Assembly (NCBI GenBank): GCA_034670405.1
Contig: JAXDDX010000044.1
Coordinates: 2,632,501-2,696,500 of the forward strand
Direction of reading: 5' to 3'
Origin: Hoplostethus atlanticus
Taxonomy: Eukaryota; Chordata; Actinopteri; Trachichthyiformes; Trachichthyidae
DNA: 64,000 nt
The notes under the pieces are model-generated. The model had not been told where the DNA came from. It did not search any database and saw only the letters and a list, made by a program, of their open reading frames with translations. Positions 54,801 to 64,000 of the stretch are shown one piece after another; within the stretch, counting starts at the first letter, position 1; the number at the start of each line of letters is the position of its first letter. The translations under genes and the position numbers were made by a program.

Positions 54801-56229
54801 GCTCGACCTTCTTCTCCAGCTCTGTGAGGAGCTCATTATGGAAGGACTTCAGCTAAAAAGGCACATGGGAACAAAAAAAAACAAGCAACACATAAAAAAC
54901 AACTTAACCTCAAGTAGTTGCATTCATAGTAGCTCAACCACGGTAGTTTATTTTGAAAAGGAATGTAGTGGCTGTCTCAGTGTTGTGCTGCCAGAATGCC
55001 TTGGAGGGCTGTGTGTTTGTGTTGCCATCGGAAATGTCGCACCCAAAGGATTAGAGGAGGATGTCTGGTATGTAAAATCCATACCGAAGTCAATTTGTGT
55101 TTTGTGTTTAAGTGTACATGTACTGTATGCACGTGCGAGTGAAAGTGGAACCAATGGTTAAACGTCACACAGCAAACAACAAATTAAAAAATCAATAGCT
55201 TCTTTAAATTGCAAAACACACTGTGCTGTGTGCTGACTCCCTACTGTACCCGCAGAAGCTCTCAGATTATTAAAAAAACAAACAAAGTACTTCCACCTTG
55301 GATTAAAGGCCTCTCACCCTCTTTCCACTTCTCTTATCAACGTTGGGAGAAATAATATTTTCTTAAACCTATATCAGCTAGATGCGTGCTAGGAAAGCAG
55401 GAAGTCTTGAAGGAACAATGAGGTCTGAGCTCATTGTTCCTTCAAGCCTTGTTTGTGGGTCAGTAAAGAACGAGGTCTGGATTGTGTTGCCTCGCTGAGA
55501 TTAGCGTTTCCTTTTCCTCTGCACCATCAGGGTTGGGTTGTCCTCCTTAACACTGGATGTCACCAATTAGCTACATGGCCTTGTCCTTTAGAGCAGGAAT
55601 CAAAAATGGAGTAAATTTAGTCTCAAAATTTAGTTTAAAAAATAATACCAGTAGGATACTTTAGTGGAAAGAGTACTAAAATATCCTACTCAAGTAGAAG
55701 TACTGTTAGTTTGCTGACCTTTTAAGTAGAAGTAACATTACTGCTGTGAAAATCTACTTGAGTAAAAGTAAAATGTAGTTTTACAAAGAAGAACATAATT
55801 ACATATGGTCTTTCTCATACGCTGCTAAAAGTATGAGAGGACAGAGAATTATTTATTTTATTTAACAAAAATGTAAAAAATAATTTGTCTGCTGACTGAC
55901 CGTTCGCTGCTAACGGCATCACAACTCACCAATTTACGACTTGCCAGTTTCTGATGCAAAAGCTTATGGAGAGCCTTAAAAGAACAATACTCAAAAAGTA
56001 CACAACAGCTACAGTAATGAAAGTAATTGTAATTTGTTGCCTTCCACCATTGATAAACACTAGAACCCTCCTCATGTGGAGACAGGCCCACAATCTGTTC
56101 GGCTCCCAAACCCGTGGCTTTAGAGGCACTGATTTTAGAAACACCACCGCCGTCGCCACATGCTCACCATCTCCTCAAGTTGGATCTGGATCTGCCTGTG
56201 GACCTCGGCCATCTGAAAGAGCACCTCCC
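31585..56229 (-). CDS. baiap2: baiap2 (IRSp53), BAR/IMD domain-containing adaptor, 5'-incomplete, one-base frameshift in SH3
   Basis: BAIAP2/IRSp53 is a cytoplasmic adaptor that links Rac and Cdc42 to actin regulators. Its I-BAR domain bends membranes into protrusions, a CRIB-like motif binds Cdc42, and the SH3 domain binds WAVE, Mena, Eps8 and similar partners. Read from the right, ten shared coding exons give the later I-BAR helices (from [15 protein letters not shown]), the Lys/Arg-rich [11 protein letters not shown] stretch, the CRIB-type [18 protein letters not shown], a linker with YSNTLPVRK and [16 protein letters not shown], the SH3 domain ([10 protein letters not shown] to WFPFSYTRL) and [17 protein letters not shown]. 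Alternative C-terminal exons follow. The start codon and first I-BAR exons are beyond the right edge. The first SH3 exon has one extra base giving an in-frame stop, so this copy reads as broken unless it is an assembly error. Confidence 0.95.
32144..32186 (-). CDS. baiap2: baiap2 alternative exon ending the protein in Ala-Arg-Phe
   Basis: A 43-nt exon with strong sites: acceptor TTTACCTTTCAG and donor ATC/GTAAGT. Joined to the AG left by the 37322-37359 exon it reads STGPEYARF and then TGA (32159-32161), giving a short C-terminus. A mammalian short IRSp53 isoform also ends in ARF as far as I recall, which supports homology. Inclusion would turn the distal exon into 3' UTR; skipping restores its frame. 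Confidence 0.65.
33240..33252. repeat. Short (CA)n tract
   Basis: Minor CA run in the baiap2 3' region. Confidence 0.5.
33290..33331 (-). CDS. baiap2: Possible 42-nt phase-preserving cassette exon of baiap2
   Basis: Acceptor CGCATTAAACAG and donor CCCAG/GTTGGT flank 42 nt. Joined to the upstream AG it reads [14 protein letters not shown] and leaves AG again, so it can be included or skipped without changing frame. The pyrimidine tract is weak and the donor imperfect. No homologue is recognised, so it may be chance. Confidence 0.3.
34047..34074. repeat. Poly-G tract
   Basis: A G run of about 27 bases interrupted by one A, prone to sequencing error. Confidence 0.85.
34244..34386. repeat. Dispersed fish repeat, copy 1 (TTTTTGCAGTGTAG end)
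   Basis: Shares AAGTGAAATTATCTCACC, TTCACTTGTTTTAAGAAAA, ACTACATTACATGACTTGG and CATTTTTGCAGTGTAG with the segment at 42551-42663. Both look like copies of one non-autonomous element. Confidence 0.6.
36224..36257 (-). CDS. baiap2: baiap2 alternative terminal exon with PDZ ligand Ser-Thr-Val
   Basis: Strong acceptor TCTCTTTGTTTGCAG. Joined to the AG left by the exon at 37322-37359 it reads [11 protein letters not shown] and stops (TGA at 36224-36226). It aligns with SSGSGTLVSTV, the known PDZ-binding ending of one mammalian IRSp53 isoform, which recruits postsynaptic scaffolds such as PSD-95. The 3' UTR of this isoform would continue to the left; minus-strand AATAAA hexamers occur at 35770-35775 and near 35893. 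Confidence 0.88.
37322..37359 (-). CDS. baiap2: baiap2 last shared exon before the alternative ends
   Basis: A 38-nt exon, acceptor TTATTTTTACAG and donor ACAAG/GTAAGA. It encodes [12 protein letters not shown] plus AG, in the position of QGLDDYGARSM in human BAIAP2. Its two leftover bases set the phase used by all the alternative C-terminal exons. Confidence 0.85.
37721..37767. repeat. (GT)n microsatellite
   Basis: About 23 GT units in the baiap2 intron between the WH2-like exon and the 38-nt exon. Confidence 0.92.
38707..38878 (-). CDS. baiap2: baiap2 exon: WH2-like segment
   Basis: Acceptor GTGTTTCTTAG, donor TCACAG/GTGGGT. It encodes [40 protein letters not shown] and [17 protein letters not shown], closely matching [11 protein letters not shown] and [12 protein letters not shown] of human BAIAP2. 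Confidence 0.95.
39234..39314 (-). CDS. baiap2: baiap2 exon: second SH3 exon
   Basis: Acceptor CCACCACCAG, donor CACAA/GTAGGT. It encodes [20 protein letters not shown] then RQLRVHN across the next junction. RGWFPFSYT is the conserved end of the SH3 domain. The usual pyrimidine tract is replaced by a (CCA)n repeat. Confidence 0.94.
39315..39346. repeat. (GGT)n trinucleotide repeat at a splice acceptor
   Basis: On the transcribed strand this is about eight CCA units running directly into the AG of the second SH3 exon. Confidence 0.9.
39454..39656 (-). pseudogene. baiap2: baiap2 first SH3 exon with one extra base (frameshift)
   Basis: Acceptor CCACCACCTCCAG, donor CAGGAT/GTGAGT. It begins [40 protein letters not shown], then reads Ser-stop (TGA at 39529-39531). 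One base later the frame continues as [26 protein letters not shown], exactly the rest of the SH3 domain, and joins the next exon in phase. The exon is 203 nt where the flanking phases require 202. The extra base lies at about 39531-39534. Everything else in the exon is intact. Either a sequencing/assembly insertion or a true disabling allele. Confidence 0.9.
40472..40676 (-). CDS. baiap2: baiap2 exon: linker before SH3
   Basis: Acceptor CCTTTGCACAG, donor CACTAA/GTAAGA. It encodes [40 protein letters not shown] and [29 protein letters not shown] is conserved with human; threonines in this region are 14-3-3 related phosphosites in mammals. Confidence 0.94.
41337..41367. repeat. (CA)n microsatellite
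   Basis: About 15 CA units in a baiap2 intron. Confidence 0.9.
41625..41873 (-). CDS. baiap2: baiap2 exon: end of I-BAR and CRIB-like motif
   Basis: Acceptor GTGTCCGTCCAG, donor CAACAG/GTTGGG. It encodes [20 protein letters not shown] at the end of the I-BAR domain and [20 protein letters not shown], the partial CRIB / proline motif that binds Cdc42 and masks the SH3 domain in IRSp53. The 83 codons are in phase 0 on both sides. Confidence 0.95.
42331..42380. repeat. (CA)n microsatellite
   Basis: About 25 CA units. Confidence 0.93.
42551..42663. repeat. Dispersed fish repeat, copy 2 (TTTTTGCGGTGTAG end)
   Basis: AGTGAAATTGTCTCATTGGC, TTCACTTGGTTTAAGAAAA, GACTCAATACTAGATTAAAT, TATTTTTGCGGTGTAG; homologous to the copy at 34244-34386. 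Confidence 0.6.
43806..43882. repeat. (CA)n microsatellite with adjacent (CT)n
   Basis: CT units up to 43814, then CA units with a few interruptions to 43882. Confidence 0.92.
44290..44716. repeat. Retroelement-like dispersed repeat with ATCTAATCTAATCC tail
   Basis: Repeated TTGCACATTTGCACATAC-like units, an AT-rich palindrome (13-bp arms at 44620-44632 and 44637-44649 around TTTA), and the ending CCCACAGGGATCATTAAAGT then TTCATCTAATCTAATCC, which is the usual 3' tail of a very common teleost dispersed element. Confidence 0.6.
44931..45083 (-). CDS. baiap2: baiap2 exon: I-BAR domain, late helix
   Basis: Acceptor CTCTCCCCAG, donor AGCAAG/GTGAGC. It encodes [40 protein letters not shown] and [11 protein letters not shown], colinear with human YIDAISNKQGELENYVSDGY and [20 protein letters not shown]. 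Confidence 0.96.
47304..47359. repeat. Perfect inverted repeat, 25-bp arms, 6-nt loop
   Basis: Left arm 47304-47328 begins TGTGAAAAATATTTTATCTT; right arm 47335-47359 is its exact reverse complement; loop TGTCTC. AT-rich. It may be a decayed palindromic MITE or a hairpin-forming transcript. Confidence 0.95.
48471..48495. repeat. (GT)n microsatellite
   Basis: About 12 GT units. Confidence 0.88.
51837..51897. repeat. (GT)n microsatellite with flanking CT/GA
   Basis: About 29 GT units preceded by (CT)n at 51823-51837 and followed by GAGAGACAGAG. Confidence 0.94.
51921..51957. repeat. Perfect inverted repeat, 13-bp arms
   Basis: CTGGGCTTTCATG (51921-51933) and CATGAAAGCCCAG (51945-51957) around an 11-nt loop. 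GC content is higher than in the AT-rich hairpins elsewhere. Confidence 0.92.
52266..52325. repeat. Tandem repeat of CCTCTCTCCCT (11 bp)
   Basis: Four to five units of an 11-bp pyrimidine-only repeat, running into (CT)n. Confidence 0.9.
53544..53681 (-). CDS. baiap2: baiap2 exon: I-BAR domain, basic helix
   Basis: Acceptor CTGCCCCCCTCAG, donor ATGCAG/GTCAGT followed by (GT)n. It encodes [40 protein letters not shown] and GEKEMQ. The basic [11 protein letters not shown] stretch corresponds to the lipid and actin binding surface of the I-BAR domain. Confidence 0.96.
53682..54780 (-). other. baiap2 intron
   Basis: 1.1 kb, no feature recognised. Confidence 0.75.
54781..54852 (-). CDS. baiap2: baiap2 exon: I-BAR domain
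   Basis: Acceptor GTGCCTTTTTAG, donor CTGAAC/GTGAGT. It encodes [20 protein letters not shown] then RYLN, against human [20 protein letters not shown]. Twenty-four codons, phase 0 on both sides. Confidence 0.96.
55406..55446. repeat. Perfect inverted repeat, 17-bp arms, 7-nt loop
   Basis: CTTGAAGGAACAATGAG (55406-55422) and its exact reverse complement (55430-55446), loop GTCTGAG. Confidence 0.95.
55645..55775. repeat. Teleost dispersed repeat (ACTCAAGTAGAAGTACT type)
   Basis: Contains GAGTACTAAAATATCCTACT, CAAGTAGAAGTACTGTTAG, AAGTAGAAGTAACATTACTG and CTACTTGAGTAAAAGTAAAA, a motif set very widespread in fish genomes. Confidence 0.6.
56168..56229 (-). CDS. baiap2: baiap2 exon: I-BAR domain, first exon within the window
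   Basis: Acceptor TTCTCTCTACAG, donor GAGATG/GTGAGC. It encodes (G)[20 protein letters not shown], against human [21 protein letters not shown]. It starts with the last two bases of a Gly codon, so an upstream exon ending with one spare base is required; that exon is not in the window. Confidence 0.95.
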
Positions 56230-57093
56230 CTGTAGAGAGAAGACAAGGAATAGAAGGAAAATGAAGAAAATGGAGGGACAGAAAGAGAAAAGAGAGAGAC
56301 ACTGATATTAAACCTCCTTAACGCCTTTGAGAGTTATGTAATCGTGCAAAAAAAAAAAAGACCATGCAGCCACACGCAAAACAGATGAGACAGGTGGATG
56401 GTGTCGAGGGAAGAGAGGAGGAGGAGGAGGCAATGGACAGGATGGACACATCTGTCAAGTTACAAGCGGACAAAAACTCAAAACACTGACAAAATCAATA
56501 GAAACATTACAAGAATACGTAGCAAAGACAGAATGAATGAAAAATCAACACGTTTATTAAAATATGAAAAGAAAACTTTATCTCTACATGGAAACCAAAC
56601 TAAAATATGAAGGGGTTTTCATTTTATCAATAGCGTACAACACTGCTGCTAAGAAACATACAGGTACAGCATGATGAAAGAAAATCCTATTAACTCGTAA
56701 ATTAAAAGTATTTCATATTTGCATTAGGACATGTGTTGTACTACATCATAACAAGGGGGGGGAGAAAAAACACCAAAAAGCAAAAGCCCAGTGAAGAAGT
56801 CAAAAACTAAAAACAAAGAAAATGCAAAAAGAAACTTCAGAAAGTAAAGGATGATTCATGCAGCCAGGGAGGTGCGTGTCATTTTAAGATACCTACATGC
56901 TGCCTCTTCTGAATATGCAATGCATTGTAAAAAAAGGAACAAAAAAGATCTAGTTTGAGCAAAGAACAGAGGGATAGAGACCTGGAGAGACAGTGAGAGA
57001 TCAAACTACCCCAGAAGAAATGAGACACACGACAGGTTTTCACACAGAAAAACACTCAGACAGGCAGTTAGTCAGATCCTCGACTTCTGCCAC

Positions 57094-57095
<2 letters not shown>

Positions 57096-57166
<71 letters not shown>
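57096..57166. repeat. (TATC)n microsatellite
   Basis: About 17 uninterrupted units, the same motif as at 1487-1671. Confidence 0.96.
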
Positions 57167-58354
57167 GAAAACAAACACAGAAATTAGCCTCTGTACATTT
57201 CTAAAACGTGCACCATAACATATTGCAGTTCTACCACTGCTCCACACTGAATCACTGAGGGCTGATTTGTTCTAAATGAGCCCTCTAATGTCCATTAGCA
57301 GGACTCATCTGCCTCCTGTATAATGCGTGTTGACATCGGATAATGTATGTTGTTTGCAGCGTCACCATGAGGGAGTGAGGAGTGGATGGAGAGGGCGTTA
57401 AGTGGACCTACGGACACTGGACAGCCAACTAGTCAGGAGGACACTTTAAGAGCAGGCTGTTTTAAGGGGATAATAAAGGCTTAATGGAAGTGCTGTGGTC
57501 ATCTAGATTCGACTCAGTTGGAGTGGGGGGGGGGGGTTTAGGGAAGGTCGCGGAGGTAGGGTGGGTCCTGCAGAGAAATCCGCCTGGCTGCCCTTTCACA
57601 GGTTCACATCACATATATAAACGGGGGAGTTTTGGGAACCATTTCTAGCCACACACTCTCGTGGAAAACCTAGAGGAAGAAAGTGCAAGGTCCCTACCAA
57701 AAGGCACTTAAAGGCACTGATTTCCAACATGCACACCCACTACATAGCCTCCTCCGCCCCCTCTGCTTAGGATAATGCAGTGACAGCTATATTACAGTAC
57801 ACGTGTTCCACTGCTGCAGGCCGGGGCGTTAGGAGTAGCGAGGCCCATAGATGCACTGGTGTGTACTTCCAATCTCTCTGTTTGATTCTTGGAGGGCGCC
57901 CAACACATTCTCCATCCCATCCATCAATAAGCAAGTCACTGGCCATCGGCGGGCTGTGGCAACTGGTCTGAGCAGAAGCACCACTGTCTATACACAAGAC
58001 ATAGATTTTGATCTCCACCAGAGGGGTAAACAAAAGGACTGCGCAGTATTAAAACATGTTCAATGAAAAAGTTCACTGTTTTTTTAGAACCTCATAGCGC
58101 TACGGATCAATTAAAATACATTTGGAGGAGAGGAGGCCACTGTAAGAAAAGAGAGAGAGAGAGAGAGGTAAACAACATCCACTCTCAACCTCTATCCTCG
58201 CTACATCTTTATTCCAATCCCTCACTCCCACTCTGATGATCCGAGGCGGTTCAGCTGGGAATGAAACGGAGCGGTAGGATTAACTACACTTCACAGTATG
58301 GGGCTTCAACATAACGGAAGCTTCAGTCTTGTGTATTACATGTATTAATTCATC

Positions 58355-58620
58355 TAATTATCCAGTGATCCCTGTGGGGAAATGTGTGTTTTTTGCTTGT
58401 TCTCCTCCACGGGGGAGGTCAGAGGTCAGCTCCAGAACAGCACCAACTGGTCGGGATTCAGTGTCTGGCTCAAGGACACTTCAGCAGGGGCTGGACAGTT
58501 CCCCTGACCACCTGAACAGGTATAACAGTGAAGGTATGCCCTCAGCCAATGACTTTGCTGCAGGTCCCCGTCCCCTGGCCGGGCCCCGGACCCCTGGATG
58601 TACTTGTTTCACTGCACCAG
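58355..58620. repeat. Probable dispersed repeat fragment
   Basis: Contains GTGATCCCTGTGGGGAAATG and GGCTCAAGGACACTTCAGCA, phrases common in teleost retroelement tails; the family is not identified. Confidence 0.4.
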
Positions 58621-59270
58621 TCTAATCCAAAACCGCTCCATCTTGCACGGTCAAATATTGGACTTCTACCCAACTAAGCTGCTTACTGATAATCAGAACA
58701 GATCACAACATCTGAGGCTTAGGGAGACTAAAGTATATTGTTGTCTGCTCTCAGTGCAGGAGGGTCTGGATCAATTAAAGAAGACACAATTTCAGCCACT
58801 CAGCTGCTTTCGTCCACTAAAGGATCTTGACAATCAATATTTAGGCATTTCCCCCCAAATGTCCCTTTGTCACAAAATCTCTTTTCCATTTTGCTGAGGT
58901 CAAAGTCCTGCGTTCATTAAGGTGCTTGTGGTTTTGTGTCGATGTCTGGGAATGGAAATGACGGGCGGGATTTTAATTGAATGGATGAATTGATTCAGCA
59001 AACAAAAAATGTGCACAACAAGTCATTGTCAAAGCACGTCATTGTTTGCCTAATGCGCACGAGGTCAATGATTCAGAGGTTTCTGGGGCATGCTGGGAGA
59101 GATTAGGTAAGTACCTTAAAATAACATGCCTCATAGAAACACAGTAAATATCAAACCTGTTAGTAAACCGGTTATCCAAGTAGGGGTAAAATTCCCTCTG
59201 ATAAAGCTTAACGTCAGCTATTACCGAGATGCCTTGTGTGGTCTAAACTATAAATCAAAAACACGTGGTA

Positions 59271-59274
<4 letters not shown>

Positions 59275-59304
<30 letters not shown>
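59275..59304. repeat. (GT)n microsatellite
   Basis: About 15 GT units. Confidence 0.9.
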
Positions 59305-59306
<2 letters not shown>

Positions 59307-59937
59307 CAGGGGCGAGCAGTTCGGACCATGCCTGTGGGGAGAGTTGTTTTGCCTGGGGAGATGGAAGGTGAGAAGAGGCCCATTATTCAGTGTGGCTAAC
59401 CCGAGGGCAGCACTCACATCTGGGTTTATTACCCCAGCTACTCACTGCCTCACTGCTGGGCTCAACACAGGGATGCAGGAGCAGGGAGGGAGAGAGAGCG
59501 AGAGAGAGAGAGAGAGCAAACCCTAAGAGAGTGAGTGGCTCTATACCAAGTGTTCGATAAGACACAGCCACAGTTAATGGCCATATGGAGGGAGGTGCTT
59601 TATGTAGTGTGCATCTCTGAGGGGACTGTATTATGGGAGCCTGAAAGCAAACACAGGCAGCTCTAATCCCCGGAAAGCTGCAGCGGAAGGAGCACAAGGT
59701 GCTGCGGGGAGATTTGTCCTCCTCAAAGCCGACCGACCGATCCGCTGTTGTGCTCGCCTGCTTCTTTAATTTCTCTAAACACCGACTATTCCCCTCCCGA
59801 CCTTTCTCTCTCTCTCCCCCCTTGATTTTAATGGGATTTGTTTGCGGCATTCACATGCGTACAAACAGACACAAAAAGGTGCAGCACACGTGCACACTTT
59901 TACACATAGTAGACACAACAAGCCGTTTACATTTGAG

Positions 59938-59985
59938 TCTTTTAGGGATTTAGCTGACGGTTTTTATCCAGGACGACTTGCAATG
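59938..59985. repeat. Decayed copy of the short teleost repeat, opposite strand
   Basis: TTTAGGGATTTAGCTGACGG then TTTTTATCCAGGACGACTTG resembles the reverse complement of the element at 2891-2960. Confidence 0.45.
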
Positions 59986-62134
59986 AGTTCAACAGGAGAA
60001 TACATTTCAATTAGGTCAACGAAAACTAGGAACGCAGCCAAAACTCAAGAGGGGTCAGCGTCTGGCGGCCTTACAGGTCCTGTCACCTTCGAACAACCAT
60101 CTTATGAGTGCACACTAGATAGATCAGGCAGGAGTAGAAAGAAACAGATCTATCAGTCAGTATATTGTACATCTGCACTACAGTCCAACAACATAAAAAA
60201 CTACATGCAGTCTGCTGATAGAAACATAGAGGCTCAAATGTCTGTCATGTTCCTTGATCATGACCTCAGCAAAACCACAGCTGGGGCATATTGAGGACAA
60301 ACTCTTTGTCTTCAGCATTACATAAAGACTGAGCAGCCCACGCAAGTCAAAGCGATACCTTGCAACTTGACACCCGCAAGTGTATGCATGTCATGTTGTA
60401 ACGGGGGCACTCTTTGACATCTTTAGTTACACACTGTATCGAAAAAAGAAAAATGAATCCTTTTAAAAATGAATCAGGGTACAGAAGATCGATCGGAATG
60501 ACCGGCCATACATAATCATTACAGGGAGGCTGATGGGCTGCAAAATGGAGATTGATTATTCAAGGCGGCAGATGCAAGCTGGAGGGGGGATGGAGGGATG
60601 AGGGGATGGAGGGATGGAGGGATGAGGGCGAGACAGAAACAGAGACTTTTTTTCTGCTTTGACAAACACACAGGCGGTGCATGGACTCCAAATGATCAGG
60701 AGGATTCCCGGCGGCAACTCGTCACCTTTGACTGCTGATTGGGCCCCATAGTGAGAAATATATTTTTGGGTCCATCATCTCTTCGGCCTCGGTTCCTGTC
60801 TCTCTTTCTCTCTCTCTCTCTCTGGGCGTAGTACCTCGAGCAAGGCTTGTGCTGGGAGACTACATTTAACTTTGTTTGGAAGGAAGTGCATCAGCCAGGC
60901 CGTGGACTACAATTGGACTTAAAAATACATCACTCGGCCCAGTTTTATGTGTCTTGTTCCAAAAAAAAGAAAAGAAAGAGGCATTGTTTCTAAAAGGCGT
61001 GGCTCGCAAGAGTCGATGACAGCCGGCAGCGGCGACAGAGTTTCGCACCACAGCTGGGTGAGAATGAGGCAGGGGGAGAGGGAACCGACGGGCGCTACTA
61101 CGTACCGCAAAGTGTTTTGTATTTCATAAACACTCCAAAAGTGGGAATCCCACTGGGAAAAACAAAAAACAGGTAAGGACAACCTGAAGACATTTTGGCA
61201 ACAGGCAATTTGTGTTTTCCAGTCTGCTGTGGTTTGCCTTCAGAAGTGTCTCTCTCAGTGTGTGTGTGTGTGTCATCCATGCATGTGCTAGGCCATTTCA
61301 TTCTGCAGTGCCTCTAATCAGGCCCTGTGCTTCACACTATTATCAGCACCATTAAGTCACCGTTTGGCAGAAATCCCTACACCCAAGGACAGTGCGACAA
61401 CTCAAGGACACACTTGATGGAGTCCAGCAGGTCGTTAAAGTCACATTAACACCTTGTTTTTACTCCTGAAAACTACCCTGCCTCAGATCGGACACACACA
61501 CACACAGAGGTGCATTGTTCAGCTGACTGTTGAAACCCCCTCCACCAAAAAGTAACGACGACTGTGCGGCGACGACTCAAGAAAGAGACGTGAAACAGTG
61601 GCAGAAGAGAAGCACCAGACCAGGCGGTGGTGAACGGCGTAGGGGTGATCAGAGTGTCTGTGTGCTCTGTTGGCAGCACAGCCTTTCATGTGACCAGGAA
61701 GTGACTGAAGGCTGCTAATGAGCTGGGAAACACATCGCACCCGGCCTCGTCTCTCAGTGTGTCTGTCTGGCCTTTCTCTCTCTACCTCCCTCCCTCTCTC
61801 ATTATGTGTCCCTCCCTTTTCTTTCCCGGGATGGCGTGAGGACGAGGATTTTTTTTTCGAAAAGGGCAACGAGAGAAAACAACATTTGTACGGCGGACAG
61901 CTCTGACAATGCACAGACGAAGGACAGCTCTGTCTCTCCCCGTCTGAGACTGACCCGGGCTGTTGGTAATGAAGTGGTAACTGACCTCCTGGGATATGTG
62001 GGGCGCTGCTGCAGGGTATAAAAAACACATGACAAGTTGGAAAGAAGAAAAAAAAAAAGGGCCAAGAAGAGAAATCGAAAACTCCCAGCACCCCCCGTGC
62101 TCATTCATTTATTTTCTCTACCTGCAGGCGTCTT

Positions 62135-62238
62135 GCTTGTCTTGGGAGGAAACCGGAGCACCTCGAGGAAACCCACACGGGGATAGATCCTTCTTGCTGT
62201 GAGGCAAAACATCTCACCACCGAGCCACCGTGGCACCC
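62135..62238. repeat. Teleost dispersed repeat (GGGAGGAAACCGGAGCACC type)
   Basis: GGGAGGAAACCGGAGCACCT, CGAGGAAACCCACACGGGGA, CTTCTTGCTGTGAGGCAAAA and ACCGAGCCACCGTGGCACC are the hallmark phrases of a dispersed repeat found throughout fish genomes. Confidence 0.6.
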
Positions 62239-64000
62239 GTCACCCCGTGTTACATAACTCAGCTGGGTCCATACAGTCCCTCAGTTCTGATCCACTCATG
62301 AGTCACATTTCAATTTGCTTTTTAAAAGTTGGACAAGGCGGAAACTATCCTCTGCGGGGAGATGTGTGTGTGGGCGTGCAAAACACAGCGTGGGAGTAGG
62401 AGAACTTTTACATTATACGAGTGAGGTTTGTGAGATGGGGGAGGAAGAGAGGGGGAGAAAGGGGGAGAAACCCTTTGAAAGAGTGCTCTCGCTGCAGTTT
62501 CTCTCTACACAGAGCGACTGCTAGCAGAATTCTGATCGGGGTTGAAGCTCGGGGGGGAGATTCTTGCTTCGCTGGCTCAGAAGAAGGGGGGGGGGGGGTC
62601 GCGGCGAGGTCACCGGCTTCTCCCTCAAGCGGTGCAGAAAGAGATTTCAAACTAGACTAGAGTTTGGGGGGGGAAGAGACGGAGACTTGAGTGAATTTCA
62701 CGCTGCTGCTGTGTAAGTGGTGTCAGAGTGTGTGTGTGTGTCTGACACAACAAGTCTATCCTTCTGGATTGACGCTCCTTCGGCATCCTTGTTTTTTTAC
62801 CTCTTTCTATTTCCCACTACAAGTTCTCCTATTTCCTCTTCATGTGTCAACTGGGCAACATCAGTGGTGACATAAACCATTTCCCTGAAGAAGTACAGTT
62901 ATTTGACAGACACATGAGAGGAAAACGAAACAGTAAAATCCACTGATGAACGTCGAACCGTGGGAAGACAAAGGCTTTATAGATTGAATCTGTTTGACCT
63001 GTTCAAAACCCACGTTACTTTGAGTTCATTATCTAAAGTGTAATTGTTTTCTGGACCTCAGATTTGAATGAACCTTAAATTGTTTTAATGAGATGGGCGT
63101 CGTGCCATGTCATGTTCAGCCCTCGGGAGACAAGGAGTATACCGGAGAATGATGAGGATTAGATGAGTAGGGGGATGAGAGGAAGAGTTCATTAGAGAAC
63201 ATGGAGTTTAACTCAAATTAATACATTAGGTTAAAGCTACAATATGCTTTTGGCCTTGAGGCAGGAAGTGTATGGTTTTCCCCACCCACTCCTCTTCAGT
63301 TGGTCAACGTTGCCCTTTCATCTTGATGATCTGTCTACCTTGAACCATCACAGGCAATGAAGAAGCGAGCACAGGAAAATCTGCAATAACCGTCACCGTC
63401 TTTTTGAACGGCTCTTCTCTTTCATTTCTTATTGCTTTCCTCCATTGTTGTTGTTGACGTCCCTGTAGCTTGGTAGCCACAACGCCAGCTCACACCCACA
63501 GCAAATGGTAGATGCCCCCAAACATCAGGAATGTCACTGAAAGCCAAGGTAGATGTGTGACACTGTCCACATCTAGCCTTTCCTTCTAGGTGGCAGAAAT
63601 TAAAAAGGTAACGAGTGGGAGGCCTAGTGACAGAAGATGAACAGATATGACCTGCATTGAATACAGGTTAGGAACTGGAATCTATTGTATCTGAGATATG
63701 AAATCAGCTACAGATCTAACGACATACAAGAAAGCCTCACCGTTTACAGACAGCTCAATAGGATGCATCGCTTTAGCAACGTGCTCCTTTTATGTTTGCC
63801 TGCAACTGAGTGCCACAGCACAGCACTGCCTGACTACCAGCTCTGCCGAACAAATTGCACCGAGCAGTGATGACTGAGCCCTTGTATGGCCAGAGAGGGG
63901 AACCGGAACTGCAGGAGTTTCCTATTCTTTTCACAGCGATGTCCATATTTAGCATGCGGAAGAGCGGAGTTGTCATTTTCAGACGCGCTGACATCACCGG

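Larger units (their letters stand above)
54853..56167 (-). other. baiap2 intron with a fish dispersed repeat
   Basis: 1.3 kb. Includes a perfect hairpin at 55406-55446 and a CTCAAGTAGAAGTA-type repeat at about 55645-55775. Confidence 0.75.
56230..64000 (-). other. Part of a large baiap2 intron, no exon recognised
   Basis: At least 7.8 kb. I searched the minus strand for the conserved first I-BAR exons (for example those around TIMEQFNPSLRNFI and GVTYAAKGYFDALVKMGE) and saw none, so they should lie to the right of the window. It contains (TATC)n, (GT)n, (GGGAT)-rich tandem units near 60580-60630 and fragments of dispersed repeats. Confidence 0.7.

Noticed and set aside
57000-64000. Upstream baiap2 I-BAR exons or another gene at the right end
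   Set aside because: No frame matching the conserved N-terminal I-BAR helices and no other protein family seen on either strand.

Overview
The window is vertebrate nuclear DNA, almost certainly from a teleost fish. It has small exons with GT-AG introns, many long (GT)n/(CA)n and (TATC)n microsatellites, and several interspersed repeat types common in fish genomes. There is no sign of bacterial genes, CRISPR arrays or phage. The species and the paralogue (a or b copy) cannot be told from the sequence alone.

Two protein-coding genes lie tail to tail, the same neighbours as human AATK and BAIAP2. The plus-strand gene is aatk (LMTK1, apoptosis-associated tyrosine kinase / lemur tyrosine kinase 1). 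Thirteen coding exons run from 8992 to 27264, followed by a 3' UTR of about 2.3 kb ending near 29575. The first coding exon, holding the start codon, was not found in the 9 kb upstream. The visible exons encode a juxtamembrane/transmembrane segment, a complete lemur-type kinase domain and a very long acidic tail. The intron at 20512-21066 holds microRNA mir-338, with both mature arms recognisable.

The minus-strand gene is baiap2 (IRSp53), read from right to left. Ten shared coding exons lie between 56229 and 37322. They cover the second part of the I-BAR (IMD) domain, the CRIB-like proline motif, a linker, the SH3 domain and the C-terminal WH2-like segment. The first I-BAR exons lie beyond the right edge. 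Downstream of the last shared exon there is a set of phase-compatible alternative C-terminal exons: one ending in Ser-Thr-Val (a PDZ ligand), a possible 42-nt cassette, one ending in Ala-Arg-Phe, and a distal proline-rich one.

Two observations stand out. The first SH3 exon of baiap2 is 203 nt instead of the 202 nt that the splice phases require. It carries one extra base, which creates a premature stop in otherwise intact coding sequence: a likely assembly indel or a real disabling allele. Second, the ends of the two genes are only about 100 bp apart. Other structure includes a 565-bp hAT-like non-autonomous transposon with terminal inverted repeats and 8-bp target duplications (5984-6564), perfect long hairpins (for example 47304-47359), telomere-like degenerate repeats, and the leftover introns, which are rich in simple repeats.
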